Of a stretch of 64,000 nt of DNA, positions 52,942-61,082 are shown in pieces; positions within the stretch are counted from its first letter, which is position 1, and each line of letters begins with the position of its first letter. This DNA comes from JALNZU01 sp964463695 (GTDB lineage Bacteria > Bacteroidota > Bacteroidia > Bacteroidales > F082): positions 1-64,000 of the forward strand of contig CAYXCZ010000005.1 in NCBI GenBank assembly GCA_964463695.1, read 5' to 3'. A program made the translations under genes and the position numbers. The notes under the pieces were generated by a model, which was not told where the DNA came from, made no database searches, and saw nothing but the letters and a program-made list of their open reading frames with translations.

Positions 52942-54057
52942 TTGAAAAAAGTCATTGTTTCGGTCATCAATGATCTGGCAACAGATCAAAGGGTGCATAA
53001 AGCCTGTCTTTCATTGGAAAAGTCGGGCTTTGAGGTATTGCTGGTAGGCAGGATTTTAAAAAACAGCCCTGAAATGCCCTCATTAACCTATAATTACCAC
53101 CGGATGAGGCTGATTTTTACAAAAGGACCACTCTTTTACGCCGAATACAATATCCGTCTTTTCATTTTCTTATTGTTTCGAAAAGCCGATCTTTTACTTT
53201 CAAACGACTTAGATACACTTCTGGCTAACTATTTAATTTCCAAGCTAAAAGGTGTCCGTGTTCTTTTTGATAGTCACGAGTATTTCACAGAAACGCCCGA
53301 ACTTACAAACAGAAAAACTGTTCAAAAAATTTGGAAGACTATTGAAAAATGGATTGTCCCAAAACTCGGCGAGATGATTACTGTGAATGAATCAATCGCT
53401 GATTTATTCAGAAACGAATATCATATAAACGTCCATGTAATACGCAACATTCCAATGCGTTACAAACCAAACTCCTTATTCACAAAAGAAGAGGCTAACC
53501 TTCCGGCCGACAAAAAAATACTTATTCTTCAAGGCGCTGGGATCAATGTGCAGCGCGGTGCAGAAGAATTGGTTGAAGCAATGGCTTACCTTTCGGATTA
53601 CTTTCTACTTATCATTGGCGGAGGGGATGTGTTGGAACAACTTAAAAAGATTACTCATGAGCATCGTCTTGAAAATAACATCCGTTTCCTTCCACGCATG
53701 CCATATCAACAAATGATGAATTATACGCGACTGGCTGATATCGGTATAACGTTGGATAAAGATACCAATCTTAATTATCGTTTTAGTCTGCCCAACAAGC
53801 TGTTTGACTATTTACATGCAAACATTCCGGTTCTAGCAAGTCCACTTCCCGAAATAAAAAAAATCATTGATACATACCAAACAGGCTCATTCATTGTCAA
53901 TCATAAACCCAAAACAATTGCCCGATCAATACGGGCGATGGTTGATGATAAAGTCATGATGGAGCAATGGAAATCAAATTGTAATCTGGCTTCTGAAACC
54001 CTATGCTGGGAAGAGGAAGAAAAATTATTACTTAATATATATGCCGGATACTGCTGA
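52942..54057 (+). CDS. Glycosyltransferase, GT4-like (GT-B fold)
   Basis: A protein of about 371 residues with the two Rossmann-like halves of GT-B enzymes. KKVIVSVINDLATDQRVHK is the typical opening for Bacteroidota family 4 members; LLLSNDLDTLLANYL and FDSHEYFTETPEL follow in the acceptor half, and the donor half has ILQGAGINVQRGAEELVEAM, LPRMPYQQMMNY and the E-rich SLPNKLFDYLHANIPVLAS. The start is uncertain: a TTG at 52942 gives the family start, and a TTG at 52888 would add 18 residues inside the murB promoter. It overlaps the next glycosyltransferase by 17 bases. Sugar and acceptor unknown; cell-surface glycan is likely. Confidence 0.85.
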   Translation: MKKVIVSVINDLATDQRVHKACLSLEKSGFEVLLVGRILKNSPEMPSLTYNYHRMRLIFTKGPLFYAEYNIRLFIFLLFRKADLLLSNDLDTLLANYLISKLKGVRVLFDSHEYFTETPELTNRKTVQKIWKTIEKWIVPKLGEMITVNESIADLFRNEYHINVHVIRNIPMRYKPNSLFTKEEANLPADKKILILQGAGINVQRGAEELVEAMAYLSDYFLLIIGGGDVLEQLKKITHEHRLENNIRFLPRMPYQQMMNYTRLADIGITLDKDTNLNYRFSLPNKLFDYLHANIPVLASPLPEIKKIIDTYQTGSFIVNHKPKTIARSIRAMVDDKVMMEQWKSNCNLASETLCWEEEEKLLLNIYAGYC

Positions 54058-55168
54058 AAAACATCTGCACATTGTATCGTTCGATGTGCCATGGCCTGCC
54101 AATTACGGCGGGGTCATTGATGTTTTCTATAAGCTCAAAGCTCTATCTTCCAAAGGCATACATATTCATCTACATGCCTTTGAATACGGACGTCACAAAT
54201 CTAAAGAACTTGAAAAGTATTGCTCGACGGTGCATTATTACAAACGTGACCTTTCGAAAAAAAACCTCTTCACAAATTTGCCCTATATTGTAAGTTCACG
54301 AAATTCAGTTGATCTGGCTGAGAACCTCCTAAAGGATCATCATCCAATTTTGCTTGAAGGCCTTCACTCTTGCTTGATAATGAATGACTTAAGGTTCAAT
54401 GGAAGGAGAATTATCGTTAGAACACACAATATTGAGCACGAGTATTACTATCATCTTGCACAGGCTGAAACCGACATATTCAAAAAGTATTACTATCATA
54501 ATGAAGCCCGAAAACTAAAACGTTTTGAAAGCATCTTACTAAGGGCCAGTCATATAGTTGCGATTTCAAAAAAAGATGAGCAATACTTCTCTGCAAGATA
54601 TGATCATGTAGTTTTTGTGCCAGCTTTTCATCCACATAAAGAAGTAAAAGCACTTGTTGGCCAAGGCGAATATGTTTTATATCATGGTAACCTTTCGGTG
54701 GCTGAGAACAGAACCGCGGTAAAATTTCTTATCGAAGAAGTGTTTAATGACCTGAAAATCCCCTTTATCATTTCCGGACTTAATCCACCACAGGCGTTGG
54801 TAAAACAAATTGAATCATTCCCACATATTCAACTTATTCCCAATCCTTCTGATGAGGAATTGTTTACACTCATCAATCAGGCTCATATTAATATCTCTCT
54901 TACCTTTCAAGCTACAGGTTTAAAGCTCAAATTACTGAATACATTATACAATGGAAGATTTTGTGTGGTAAATGATAAGATGCTAAGCGGCAGCGCCTTA
55001 GATGAGTTATGTATTCTTGCCAATGATGCTGCTTCGATGAAACTTCAAATAAAAAAGCTTTTCAAAAGAAGCTTCAGCAAAAAAGAGATTGAGCGCAGGA
55101 AGAAAAAATTAGACATCCTCTACCATAATGGACAGAATGTTGATAAGTTAATCGAGCTGATTGGCTGA
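54041..55168 (+). CDS. Glycosyltransferase-like protein (GT-B)
   Basis: A 375-residue protein likely of the GT-B type. Opening HIVSFDVPWPANYGGVIDVF near 9-28 has the NYGG loop of GT4 enzymes; IIVRTHNIEHEYYYHLA lies in the acceptor half; the donor half has VLYHGNLSVAENRTAVKFL, IPNPSDEELFTLI and LTFQATGLKLKLLNTLYNGRF. The last motif replaces the usual E-x7-E with a GxKLK core. It is coupled to the previous glycosyltransferase by overlap and its 3' end overlaps convergent ftsE by 21 bases. Confidence 0.8.
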   Translation: MPDTAEKHLHIVSFDVPWPANYGGVIDVFYKLKALSSKGIHIHLHAFEYGRHKSKELEKYCSTVHYYKRDLSKKNLFTNLPYIVSSRNSVDLAENLLKDHHPILLEGLHSCLIMNDLRFNGRRIIVRTHNIEHEYYYHLAQAETDIFKKYYYHNEARKLKRFESILLRASHIVAISKKDEQYFSARYDHVVFVPAFHPHKEVKALVGQGEYVLYHGNLSVAENRTAVKFLIEEVFNDLKIPFIISGLNPPQALVKQIESFPHIQLIPNPSDEELFTLINQAHINISLTFQATGLKLKLLNTLYNGRFCVVNDKMLSGSALDELCILANDAASMKLQIKKLFKRSFSKKEIERRKKKLDILYHNGQNVDKLIELIG

Positions 55169-55834
55169 CGCAATGACGGTTCCTTCTTCACATTTTATTA
55201 TTCGCGCCGGAAACTTGTAAATTAAATTATAATTATGAGTAGCCATTACTACAGCCTGTCCGTTCTCACTTATGCTCATCAGCAAACGTAGGATTCCGTT
55301 GGAAGTTTCAGGATCAAGGTTCCCTGTGGGTTCATCGGCAAGTATCACTTCCGGTTGATTTAGCATGGCACGGGCAATTGCGATGCGTTGTTGCTCTCCT
55401 CCCGAAAGCTGATGCGGGTACTTATAGCCTTTTGCTACCAGACCCACTTGCAACAATACCTCATGAATGCGTTGATCCATCAGCTTACGATCAGTCCATC
55501 CTGTTGCGTGCAAAACAAACAAAAGATTGTCTTGAACTGAACGATCGTCCAACAACTGAAAATCCTGAAAAACTATACCTAGTCTTCTTCTCAAAAAAGG
55601 CACTTCTTCGCGTTTAAGAGTTCTGAGATTGAAACCGGCAATAGAGGCCTCACCGTCAACAACAGGTAGTTCCGCGTAAAGGGTCTTTAGCAGGCTCGAC
55701 TTACCGCTTCCTGTTTTACCAATCAGATAGGCAAACTCGCCTTTGTGAATAGAGAGATTTACGTTGGAAAGAACCAAATTCTTTCGCTGGAAAATCGATA
55801 ATTTGTGCAAAGAAATGATTGGGTCTATTGGCAT
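55148..55834 (-). CDS. ftsE: Cell-division ATP-binding protein FtsE
   Basis: A 228-residue ABC ATPase. Walker A GKTGSGKSS near 39-47, the FtsE-typical FLRRRLGIVFQDFQLLDDR with Q-loop, signature LSGGEQQRIAIARAML, Walker B ILADEPTGNLDPET, and H-loop MATHN. The sequence around FQDFQLL is the best separator from MacB/LolD. FtsX, its membrane partner, is not adjacent, so the pair is split here. With FtsX it controls peptidoglycan hydrolases at division. It converges with the glycosyltransferase gene. Confidence 0.9.
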   Translation of the reverse strand: MPIDPIISLHKLSIFQRKNLVLSNVNLSIHKGEFAYLIGKTGSGKSSLLKTLYAELPVVDGEASIAGFNLRTLKREEVPFLRRRLGIVFQDFQLLDDRSVQDNLLFVLHATGWTDRKLMDQRIHEVLLQVGLVAKGYKYPHQLSGGEQQRIAIARAMLNQPEVILADEPTGNLDPETSNGILRLLMSISENGQAVVMATHNYNLIYKFPARIIKCEEGTVIASANQLD

Positions 55835-55878
55835 AACAAATTTTGCTTACACAGTTTAAATATGATTAAAGCAGATTT

Positions 55879-56082
55879 TCATCCTCCGGAAATCAGATGA
55901 AGTACTTCGACATGATCACCTTCGTTGATAAAAACCTGATCCCGTTCGTCCTTTTTCACCAATTGATGATTCACTTTTGTTACCAAAAATTTAAACGTAA
56001 AGTTTTTATAGGCAATAAGCTGATTTAAGCTTAGTTCATCAAAATCAATTAGTTCCGTTCGGTTATTTAGTGTTATCTGCAT
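55879..56082 (-). CDS. thiS: ThiS sulfur-carrier protein
   Basis: A 67-residue ubiquitin-like beta-grasp protein. It ends in the Gly-Gly (LISGG) needed for adenylation by ThiF and thiocarboxylate formation, and carries the late DHVEVLHLISGG core. In thiamin synthesis it delivers sulfur to ThiG. Neither thiF, thiG nor thiH is near; the lone gene could serve that pathway from a distance. MoaD-type function is less likely, as that family is longer. Confidence 0.85.
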   Translation of the reverse strand: MQITLNNRTELIDFDELSLNQLIAYKNFTFKFLVTKVNHQLVKKDERDQVFINEGDHVEVLHLISGG

Positions 56083-56117
56083 TGCAAATTGCTGTTAAGT
56101 GTACAAAATCGAGTAGA

Positions 56118-56777
56118 TTAATACAAGTCTGTCATATTATTGCGGATGGCAAATTTAACCATATCAACCGTAGTTTTTAGGTTGATTTTGCGCATGATGT
56201 TATTTTTATGCGATTCAACCGTTCGAACAGAAATAAACAAGCGATCAGCAATTTCTTTATTTGTAAAGCTTTTTGCAAAAAGCTTTAACACTTCCAGCTC
56301 GCGGGAGGAAAGATTCTTTTCCCTCTCTTTTCGTGCTTCAACCTCTTCATTACTAGCAAGATAGTTGTTCAGTATCATATTAGTTATTGTCTTCGCATAA
56401 AAGTCATAACCGTTCCTAAGGGTATAAATAGCTTCAAGGATTTCATTCCGGGATGTTTCGCTCGTCAAATGACCTTTAGCACCAGCTTTAATCATCTTAA
56501 AAATAAGATTCTCAATCCGAAACATCGATAACACCAAAATACTGCATCTTGGATGTTTCTTTACAAGCATAGAAATCTTTTCAGCATCTTCGGGATCAGG
56601 CCTATAAAGTACCAAAACAACAATATGAGCTAACTGATGATACAATCGCTGAATGCTTGTTTCCATGTCCTTCTCACAAAAAACCACTTCAATATCTGGA
56701 ACATCCGAAATAAGAGCTGATAAACCTTCGCAAACGATAGGGTGTTCATCAACAAATGCAATTCTGATTGTATCCAT
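56118..56777 (-). CDS. LuxR-family response regulator with degenerate receiver
   Basis: A 219-residue NarL/FixJ-type regulator: receiver fold about 4-120 and LuxR helix-turn-helix about 153-212 (LSSRELEVLKLFAKSFTNKEI and VRTVESHKNNIMRKI). The acidic pair Asp10-Glu11 is present, but the phosphoacceptor Asp position reads Val56 (VLVLYRP where LLDxxMP is usual), and the conserved Lys near 106 is Ser. The receiver is thus unlikely to be phosphorylated in the normal way. No kinase gene is adjacent. DNA binding by the LuxR part looks intact. Targets unknown. Confidence 0.9.
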   Translation of the reverse strand: MDTIRIAFVDEHPIVCEGLSALISDVPDIEVVFCEKDMETSIQRLYHQLAHIVVLVLYRPDPEDAEKISMLVKKHPRCSILVLSMFRIENLIFKMIKAGAKGHLTSETSRNEILEAIYTLRNGYDFYAKTITNMILNNYLASNEEVEARKEREKNLSSRELEVLKLFAKSFTNKEIADRLFISVRTVESHKNNIMRKINLKTTVDMVKFAIRNNMTDLY

Positions 56778-56869
56778 AGTTCTGTTCGACTTTCTTTATG
56801 CGAAAGTACAACTTTGCCTTCAAAGTAAAAAGGCCCCCACTATATGTTTTGAGGTATTTTCTACAAATA

Positions 56870-57895
56870 CTATTTCAGTCGTATAATGACTGGTAAATGA
56901 TCACTGAATCCACCATAATACTTACCTCCCGACATTGTTCGGTTAGGCCGGGCCTCTCCTTGTGATGGCTTAAAGAGCATCCACTCCTTTTTTACAATTT
57001 CGATTGGAGTAGCTTTAAGACGACTGCCAGAAAGCAAAGAGGATGACACAATTATCTGATCAAAGAAATCCCATCCTTTGTAATAAAGTGTTCCTTCTCC
57101 CTTTTTATGTGGTTCAAGAGCAAGGTTATACAACATCGAGGGTCGGATTTCATCCTGTGTTGACTTGGTATTTAAAAACTCTGTCATACTGGCATCCTCT
57201 GGATTATCATTGAAGTCACCTCCAATAATGATCTGTGCAGAAGGATTTATCCTAAATAAAGAGTCAATTGAGGTGCGAAGGAAAAGCGCAGTTCCGTTTC
57301 GGGCAGCTTTAGTTTCATCGTAACCGCCATATCGTGATGTCCAGTGGTTTGCAAACACATGCAATGTATCGCCTGAGGCAATGATTCCTTTGACATACAA
57401 TATATGCCGGTTTGTTTTGCCTTCAACAACGGGTTGCAGTGTTTTTTGAAACAGAGGTAAGAAAAATTCGGGGCGATAGAGCATTGCTACCTCAATTCCA
57501 CGAGGGTCGTTATCCGCAACATGGATTATTGCATAGGCTGCTTTTTTTAACGCTGCAGTCTGAATGAGGTCCGATAAAACCTGTATATTTTCAACTTCTG
57601 ATAGTCCAAGAATATGAGGAAATGACAAGGTATCCATTGCTGCTATAACCCTTGACATGTTTTTTAGTTTATGTTCATAACGTTCCGAATTCCAGCTCAC
57701 CTTGGCTTCCGGAAGAAACTCCTCGTCATTAATCAACGGATCGTTCGTTGTATCAAACAAATTCTCAAGATTGTAGAAACCAACTGTAAAGCCATTTTCT
57801 GCCTTTTTCAGTTTTTGCATTCCTTTCTGGCAGCCCGAAAACAACACACTTCCAACCAATAAGATGGCGTAAATTCCGACAATGAATCTTCTCAT
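56870..57895 (-). CDS. Endonuclease/exonuclease/phosphatase (EEP) family lipoprotein
   Basis: A 341-residue exported protein with a lipobox (LFSGC, Cys near 22). EEP-fold motifs: GFYNLENLFD near 38-47 (metal Asn/Glu), SEVEN near 97-101, NHW, the GGDFNDNPED loop near 223-232, and terminal SDHLPV (Asp-His). It could cut nucleic acid or hydrolyse a phosphodiester or lipid at the cell surface; substrate unknown. The ATG at 57895 fits the signal peptide; a GTG at 57904 adds three residues. Confidence 0.88.
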   Translation of the reverse strand: MRRFIVGIYAILLVGSVLFSGCQKGMQKLKKAENGFTVGFYNLENLFDTTNDPLINDEEFLPEAKVSWNSERYEHKLKNMSRVIAAMDTLSFPHILGLSEVENIQVLSDLIQTAALKKAAYAIIHVADNDPRGIEVAMLYRPEFFLPLFQKTLQPVVEGKTNRHILYVKGIIASGDTLHVFANHWTSRYGGYDETKAARNGTALFLRTSIDSLFRINPSAQIIIGGDFNDNPEDASMTEFLNTKSTQDEIRPSMLYNLALEPHKKGEGTLYYKGWDFFDQIIVSSSLLSGSRLKATPIEIVKKEWMLFKPSQGEARPNRTMSGGKYYGGFSDHLPVIIRLK

Positions 57896-57964
57896 ATTGA
57901 GCACATTATATTTGAAACAACTTTATTTAACGAGATACTTACTCTAGATCAACATGTTATAGAA

Positions 57965-58345
57965 TCAATCCGTATTTTTTAAATGATCTATTTCCCTTCG
58001 GTCTTTTTTCGTTGGTCTGCCTGTTCCTCTCAGCCTTTTCTCTGATTTGAACTCCTTTAGGAGTTCAATACGTTCATATTCAGCCTGAGGAGTGAGGTCG
58101 GTGAGCAGACCATCTACCAGTTTTGCTGACACTCTGTTAGTGCCGGTCATTTTTACCTGAACAGTCTTTGTTAAATCCGACAATTGAACTGTAATGATAT
58201 CGCCTTCCTTTACCTCCTTTGAAGGCTTCACAGCTTTACCATCCATTTTAACTTTACCGCCTCTGCAGGCTTCTCCGGCCAAAGTGCGGGTTTTATACAA
58301 CCTTGTAGCCCAGAGATACTTGTCGATTCTAACAGTCTCGCTCAT
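57965..58345 (-). CDS. S4-domain RNA-binding protein (Hsp15-like)
   Basis: A 126-residue protein. The S4 fold is at the N-terminus: RIDKYLWATRLYKTRTLAGEACRGGKV is split as RIDKYLWATRLYKTR, then AGEACRGGKV. A basic C-terminal tail with LRGTGRPTKKDRREI follows. It is most like HslR/Hsp15, which binds stalled 50S subunits carrying nascent tRNA. It overlaps der by four bases (ATGA), so it is translated from the same message. Confidence 0.88.
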   Translation of the reverse strand: MSETVRIDKYLWATRLYKTRTLAGEACRGGKVKMDGKAVKPSKEVKEGDIITVQLSDLTKTVQVKMTGTNRVSAKLVDGLLTDLTPQAEYERIELLKEFKSEKRLRGTGRPTKKDRREIDHLKNTD

Positions 58346-59649
58346 TTTTGCCTAAAATGCAATTGAATTGGTACACCTCTGAAATTAAATAACTCACGAA
58401 TCTTGTTCTCGAGAAAACGGCTGTAACTATCCTTCACATCATTTGGAAAATTACAAAAGAAAATAAACTGTGGAGTCGCGGTTTTTAACTGCGTGATGTA
58501 TTTAATCTTGATATAATGTCCTCTGGAAGCTGTTGGCGGAGGTGATGCCTGAATAATGGGTAATAAAGTTTCATTTAAGACAGATGTTGTAATCTGACGT
58601 TTACGATTCTCATATACTTCGTAAGCTAATTCGAGTGCTTTGAAAATACGTTGTTTTTGTATCACTGATGTAAAAACGATTGGAACATCCACAAATGGAG
58701 CCATCTTTTCACGAATTTGTTGTTCAAATTCTAAATGTGTGTTAGAGTCCTTCTCAACTAAATCCCATTTGTTTACAACAATAACAAGACCTTTCTTATT
58801 CTTAACAACAAGTCTAAGAATATTAATATCCTGTGCTTCAAATCCTTGTGTGGCATCTACCAACAAAAGCACAACATCGCTTTCCTCAATGGCTCTTATG
58901 GCTCTCATTACAGAATAAAATTCAATATTCTCGAAAACCTTACTTTTCTTTCTGATTCCGGCGGTGTCAACTAAAATGAAATCCATATTAAAGGCATTGA
59001 AACGCGTATCAATAGCATCACGTGTTGTGCCGGCAGTAGCTGTGACAATATTTCGATCAACACCAAGAAAGGCGTTGACAATGGATGATTTTCCAACATT
59101 TGGCCTTCCAACAACAGTAAATCTGGGGATTCCATCGTCTTCAATGTCAAATGCATCAGGCAGTAATTTCACTACTTCATCCAGTAATTCACCTGTTCCA
59201 CTTCCATTAATAGCCGAAATAGGGTATATCTCGCCCAAACCCAATGCATAAAATTCCTGTGCCATTACAATTCGTTCATTGTTGTCCACTTTATTGGCAA
59301 CAACGAGCACCTCGCGTTTTGACTGACGAAGAATATTTCCAACCTCTTCATCCAGCACGTGCATTCCGTCAAAAACATCCACAACAAACAGAATTACATC
59401 CGCTTCTTCGATAGCTAATTTGGCTTGTTTTCTGATCTCCGATTCAAATTCATCCTCTGATCCAACTACATAACCTCCTGTGTCAATAAGGTGAAACGAC
59501 TTTCCATTCCAATCGCTAATACCATAATGCCTGTCGCGCGTTACACCGGCTGTTTCTTCTACTATGGCTTGTCTTGATTTTACCAACCTGTTAAAAATGG
59601 TTGATTTTCCTACGTTGGGACGCCCAACAATTGCAACGATATTGCCCAT
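58342..59649 (-). CDS. der: Ribosome-biogenesis GTPase Der (EngA)
   Basis: A 435-residue protein with two G domains and a C-terminal KH-like domain, the normal size. First P-loop GRPNVGKST at 8-16 and DTGG; second P-loop GRPNVGKSS near 182-190, DTAGIRKKS and NKWD. It acts in late 50S assembly. A TAATTTTG -7 box lies upstream. The S4 gene follows with an ATGA overlap. Confidence 0.97.
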   Translation of the reverse strand: MGNIVAIVGRPNVGKSTIFNRLVKSRQAIVEETAGVTRDRHYGISDWNGKSFHLIDTGGYVVGSEDEFESEIRKQAKLAIEEADVILFVVDVFDGMHVLDEEVGNILRQSKREVLVVANKVDNNERIVMAQEFYALGLGEIYPISAINGSGTGELLDEVVKLLPDAFDIEDDGIPRFTVVGRPNVGKSSIVNAFLGVDRNIVTATAGTTRDAIDTRFNAFNMDFILVDTAGIRKKSKVFENIEFYSVMRAIRAIEESDVVLLLVDATQGFEAQDINILRLVVKNKKGLVIVVNKWDLVEKDSNTHLEFEQQIREKMAPFVDVPIVFTSVIQKQRIFKALELAYEVYENRKRQITTSVLNETLLPIIQASPPPTASRGHYIKIKYITQLKTATPQFIFFCNFPNDVKDSYSRFLENKIRELFNFRGVPIQLHFRQK

Positions 59650-59666
59650 TTATCTGATTTTAATAA

Positions 59667-59674
59667 CAAAATTA
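59667..59674 (-). promoter_or_regulatory. -7 promoter box for der and the S4 gene
   Basis: Minus-strand TAATTTTG, 17 bases from the der start; no clear -33 element. Confidence 0.45.
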
Positions 59675-59738
59675 CGGAATGATATTTAAAGCGATATCAC
59701 ACCTAAAACAAAATATTTTGATGATAACAAATTGAATT

Positions 59739-60623
59739 TTAATTAGTTTCGTAGCCAAAACGTTTTAAAAGATTTTCATTATCACGCCAATCCTTAACAA
59801 CTTTAACACTTAATTCCAAAAACACTTTCTTTCCTATAAAGGCTTCCATATCCAGACGAGCCTCTGTACCCACACGCTTGATTGCCGATCCCTGCTTTCC
59901 AATGAGAATGGCTTTTTGCGATTCTCTGGAGGCATAAATATGTGCTTGTATTTTTATTAATTTCTCACTCTCTTCATATGCATCAACCGAAACTTCAACT
60001 GAATAAGGAATTTCCTGCTTGTAATGCAGCAATATTTTCTCCCGAATGATTTCAGAAACAAAAAAGCGCATCGACTTATCTGTAAGTTCATCTTTTGGGA
60101 AATAGGGTGGCGATTCGGGGAGAATTTCAAGAATTCGATCAAGCAAACCCTCTGTATTGAAATTGTGAGCTGCTGCAATTGGAAAAACCTGTGCTGAAGG
60201 CAGCATCTCCTTCCAATTTACAATCATTGCCATTACATCTTCCTGATTTGACAAATCGATTTTATTCAAAACAACAAATAACGGCAAGCTGGTTTCTCTA
60301 AGTTTCGAGATGTTTTCTTCATGCGATACCCTCTCAGTGACATCAACAACATAAAGTATCAGATCAGCATCAATCATAGCAGTGCGGATATGACTATTCA
60401 TCACTTCATGCATTTTATATGCAGGATTATGAATAATACCCGGGGTATCAGAAAAAATAATCTGATACTCATCATGATTCACAATTCCTAAAATCCGGTG
60501 CCTTGTTGTTTGAGCTTTTGAGGTAATTATTGACAGTTTTTCGCCAACGAGAACGTTCATCAGTGTTGACTTGCCAACGTTTGGATTACCTATGATGTTG
60601 ACATAGCCTGACTTATGTGTCAT
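59739..60623 (-). CDS. era: GTPase Era
   Basis: A 294-residue GTPase of 30S assembly and 16S rRNA maturation. P-loop GNPNVGKST at 12-20, switch II DTPG, NKID in G4, and a C-terminal KH domain with ILIGKQGSAIKRVGTEAR (the GxxG loop). Length is standard. Its 5' side is the divergent promoter region shared with the initiator tRNA. It and der, 89 bases apart, make a ribosome-assembly cluster. Confidence 0.97.
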   Translation of the reverse strand: MTHKSGYVNIIGNPNVGKSTLMNVLVGEKLSIITSKAQTTRHRILGIVNHDEYQIIFSDTPGIIHNPAYKMHEVMNSHIRTAMIDADLILYVVDVTERVSHEENISKLRETSLPLFVVLNKIDLSNQEDVMAMIVNWKEMLPSAQVFPIAAAHNFNTEGLLDRILEILPESPPYFPKDELTDKSMRFFVSEIIREKILLHYKQEIPYSVEVSVDAYEESEKLIKIQAHIYASRESQKAILIGKQGSAIKRVGTEARLDMEAFIGKKVFLELSVKVVKDWRDNENLLKRFGYETN

Positions 60624-60645
60624 GAATATTTATTTTTTGTAATTC

Positions 60646-60676
60646 TTGTTTTGCAAAGAAACAAAAATTATCTTTG
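60646..60676 (+). promoter_or_regulatory. Promoter of initiator tRNA
   Basis: TTG (60646-60648), a 20-base spacer and TATCTTTG (60669-60676): a complete match to the Bacteroidota -33/-7 pattern, 27 bases before the mature tRNA 5' end. Confidence 0.7.
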
Positions 60677-60703
60677 CACTCCCTAATATAAGGGGAAATA
60701 TAC

Positions 60704-60775
60704 TGCGGGGTGGAGCAGAGGCAGCTCGTTGGGCTCATAACCCAAAGGTCATCGGTTCGAATCCGGTCCCCGCTA
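60704..60775 (+). tRNA. Initiator tRNA-fMet (CAT)
   Basis: A 72-base cloverleaf with anticodon CAT. Initiator hallmarks: the anticodon stem has three stacked G-C pairs (GGG/CCC), the D stem has A11-T24, and position 1 cannot pair with 72. Here positions 1 and 72 are both T (U.U) in place of the usual C.A. The discriminator is A. CCA is not encoded. The D loop is only seven bases. Confidence 0.93.
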
Positions 60776-60781
60776 CAACAG

Positions 60782-60814
60782 GCCTTCGTCGCAATGCGAT
60801 GAGGGCTTTTTTTT
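60782..60814 (+). terminator. Intrinsic terminator after tRNA-fMet
   Basis: An 11-bp stem (60782-60792 with 60796-60806, two G.U wobbles), loop AAT, then T8. It lies six bases after the mature tRNA end. Confidence 0.85.
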
Positions 60815-61055
60815 GTCAGATTGTTAAACTCAGTTGAAGCAGAAAGGAAAAAAGAAAATACCAAATCGACCTGGAGGAGTGTGGTTTTGTTTCTAAGCTA
60901 CCCTTTAGCTGATGATAAAAAATGAGCCTCTTCATAAATAAGTATCATTCTTTAAGAAGGCAAAAAACCTGAGTTGTAAAACAAAAACGGCTTCATTGGA
61001 TGTAAAAAGCATGTCACAACTTGATTTATCAACCCTTTTGATAAAGAAATTAGTT

Positions 61056-61063
61056 TATTTTTG
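61056..61063 (+). promoter_or_regulatory. -7 promoter box for the small T9SS cargo gene
   Basis: TATTTTTG, 19 bases before the start codon; no TTG at ideal spacing. Confidence 0.45.
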
Positions 61064-61082
61064 GCAACTTAACACCTGAAAC

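Larger units (their letters stand above)
60776..61082 (+). other. Intergenic region between tRNA-fMet and the T9SS gene
   Basis: 307 bases without a gene. It holds the tRNA terminator at its start and a -7 box at 61056-61063 near its end; the middle shows nothing recognisable. Confidence 0.5.

Noticed and set aside
60646..60837. 63-codon open frame across the initiator tRNA, plus strand
   Set aside because: A translation of the tRNA itself and its promoter.
60613..60864. 83-codon open frame across the initiator tRNA, minus strand
   Set aside because: It contains the well-known false translation of antisense tRNA-Met (SGDRIRTDDLWVMSPTS) and is not a gene.
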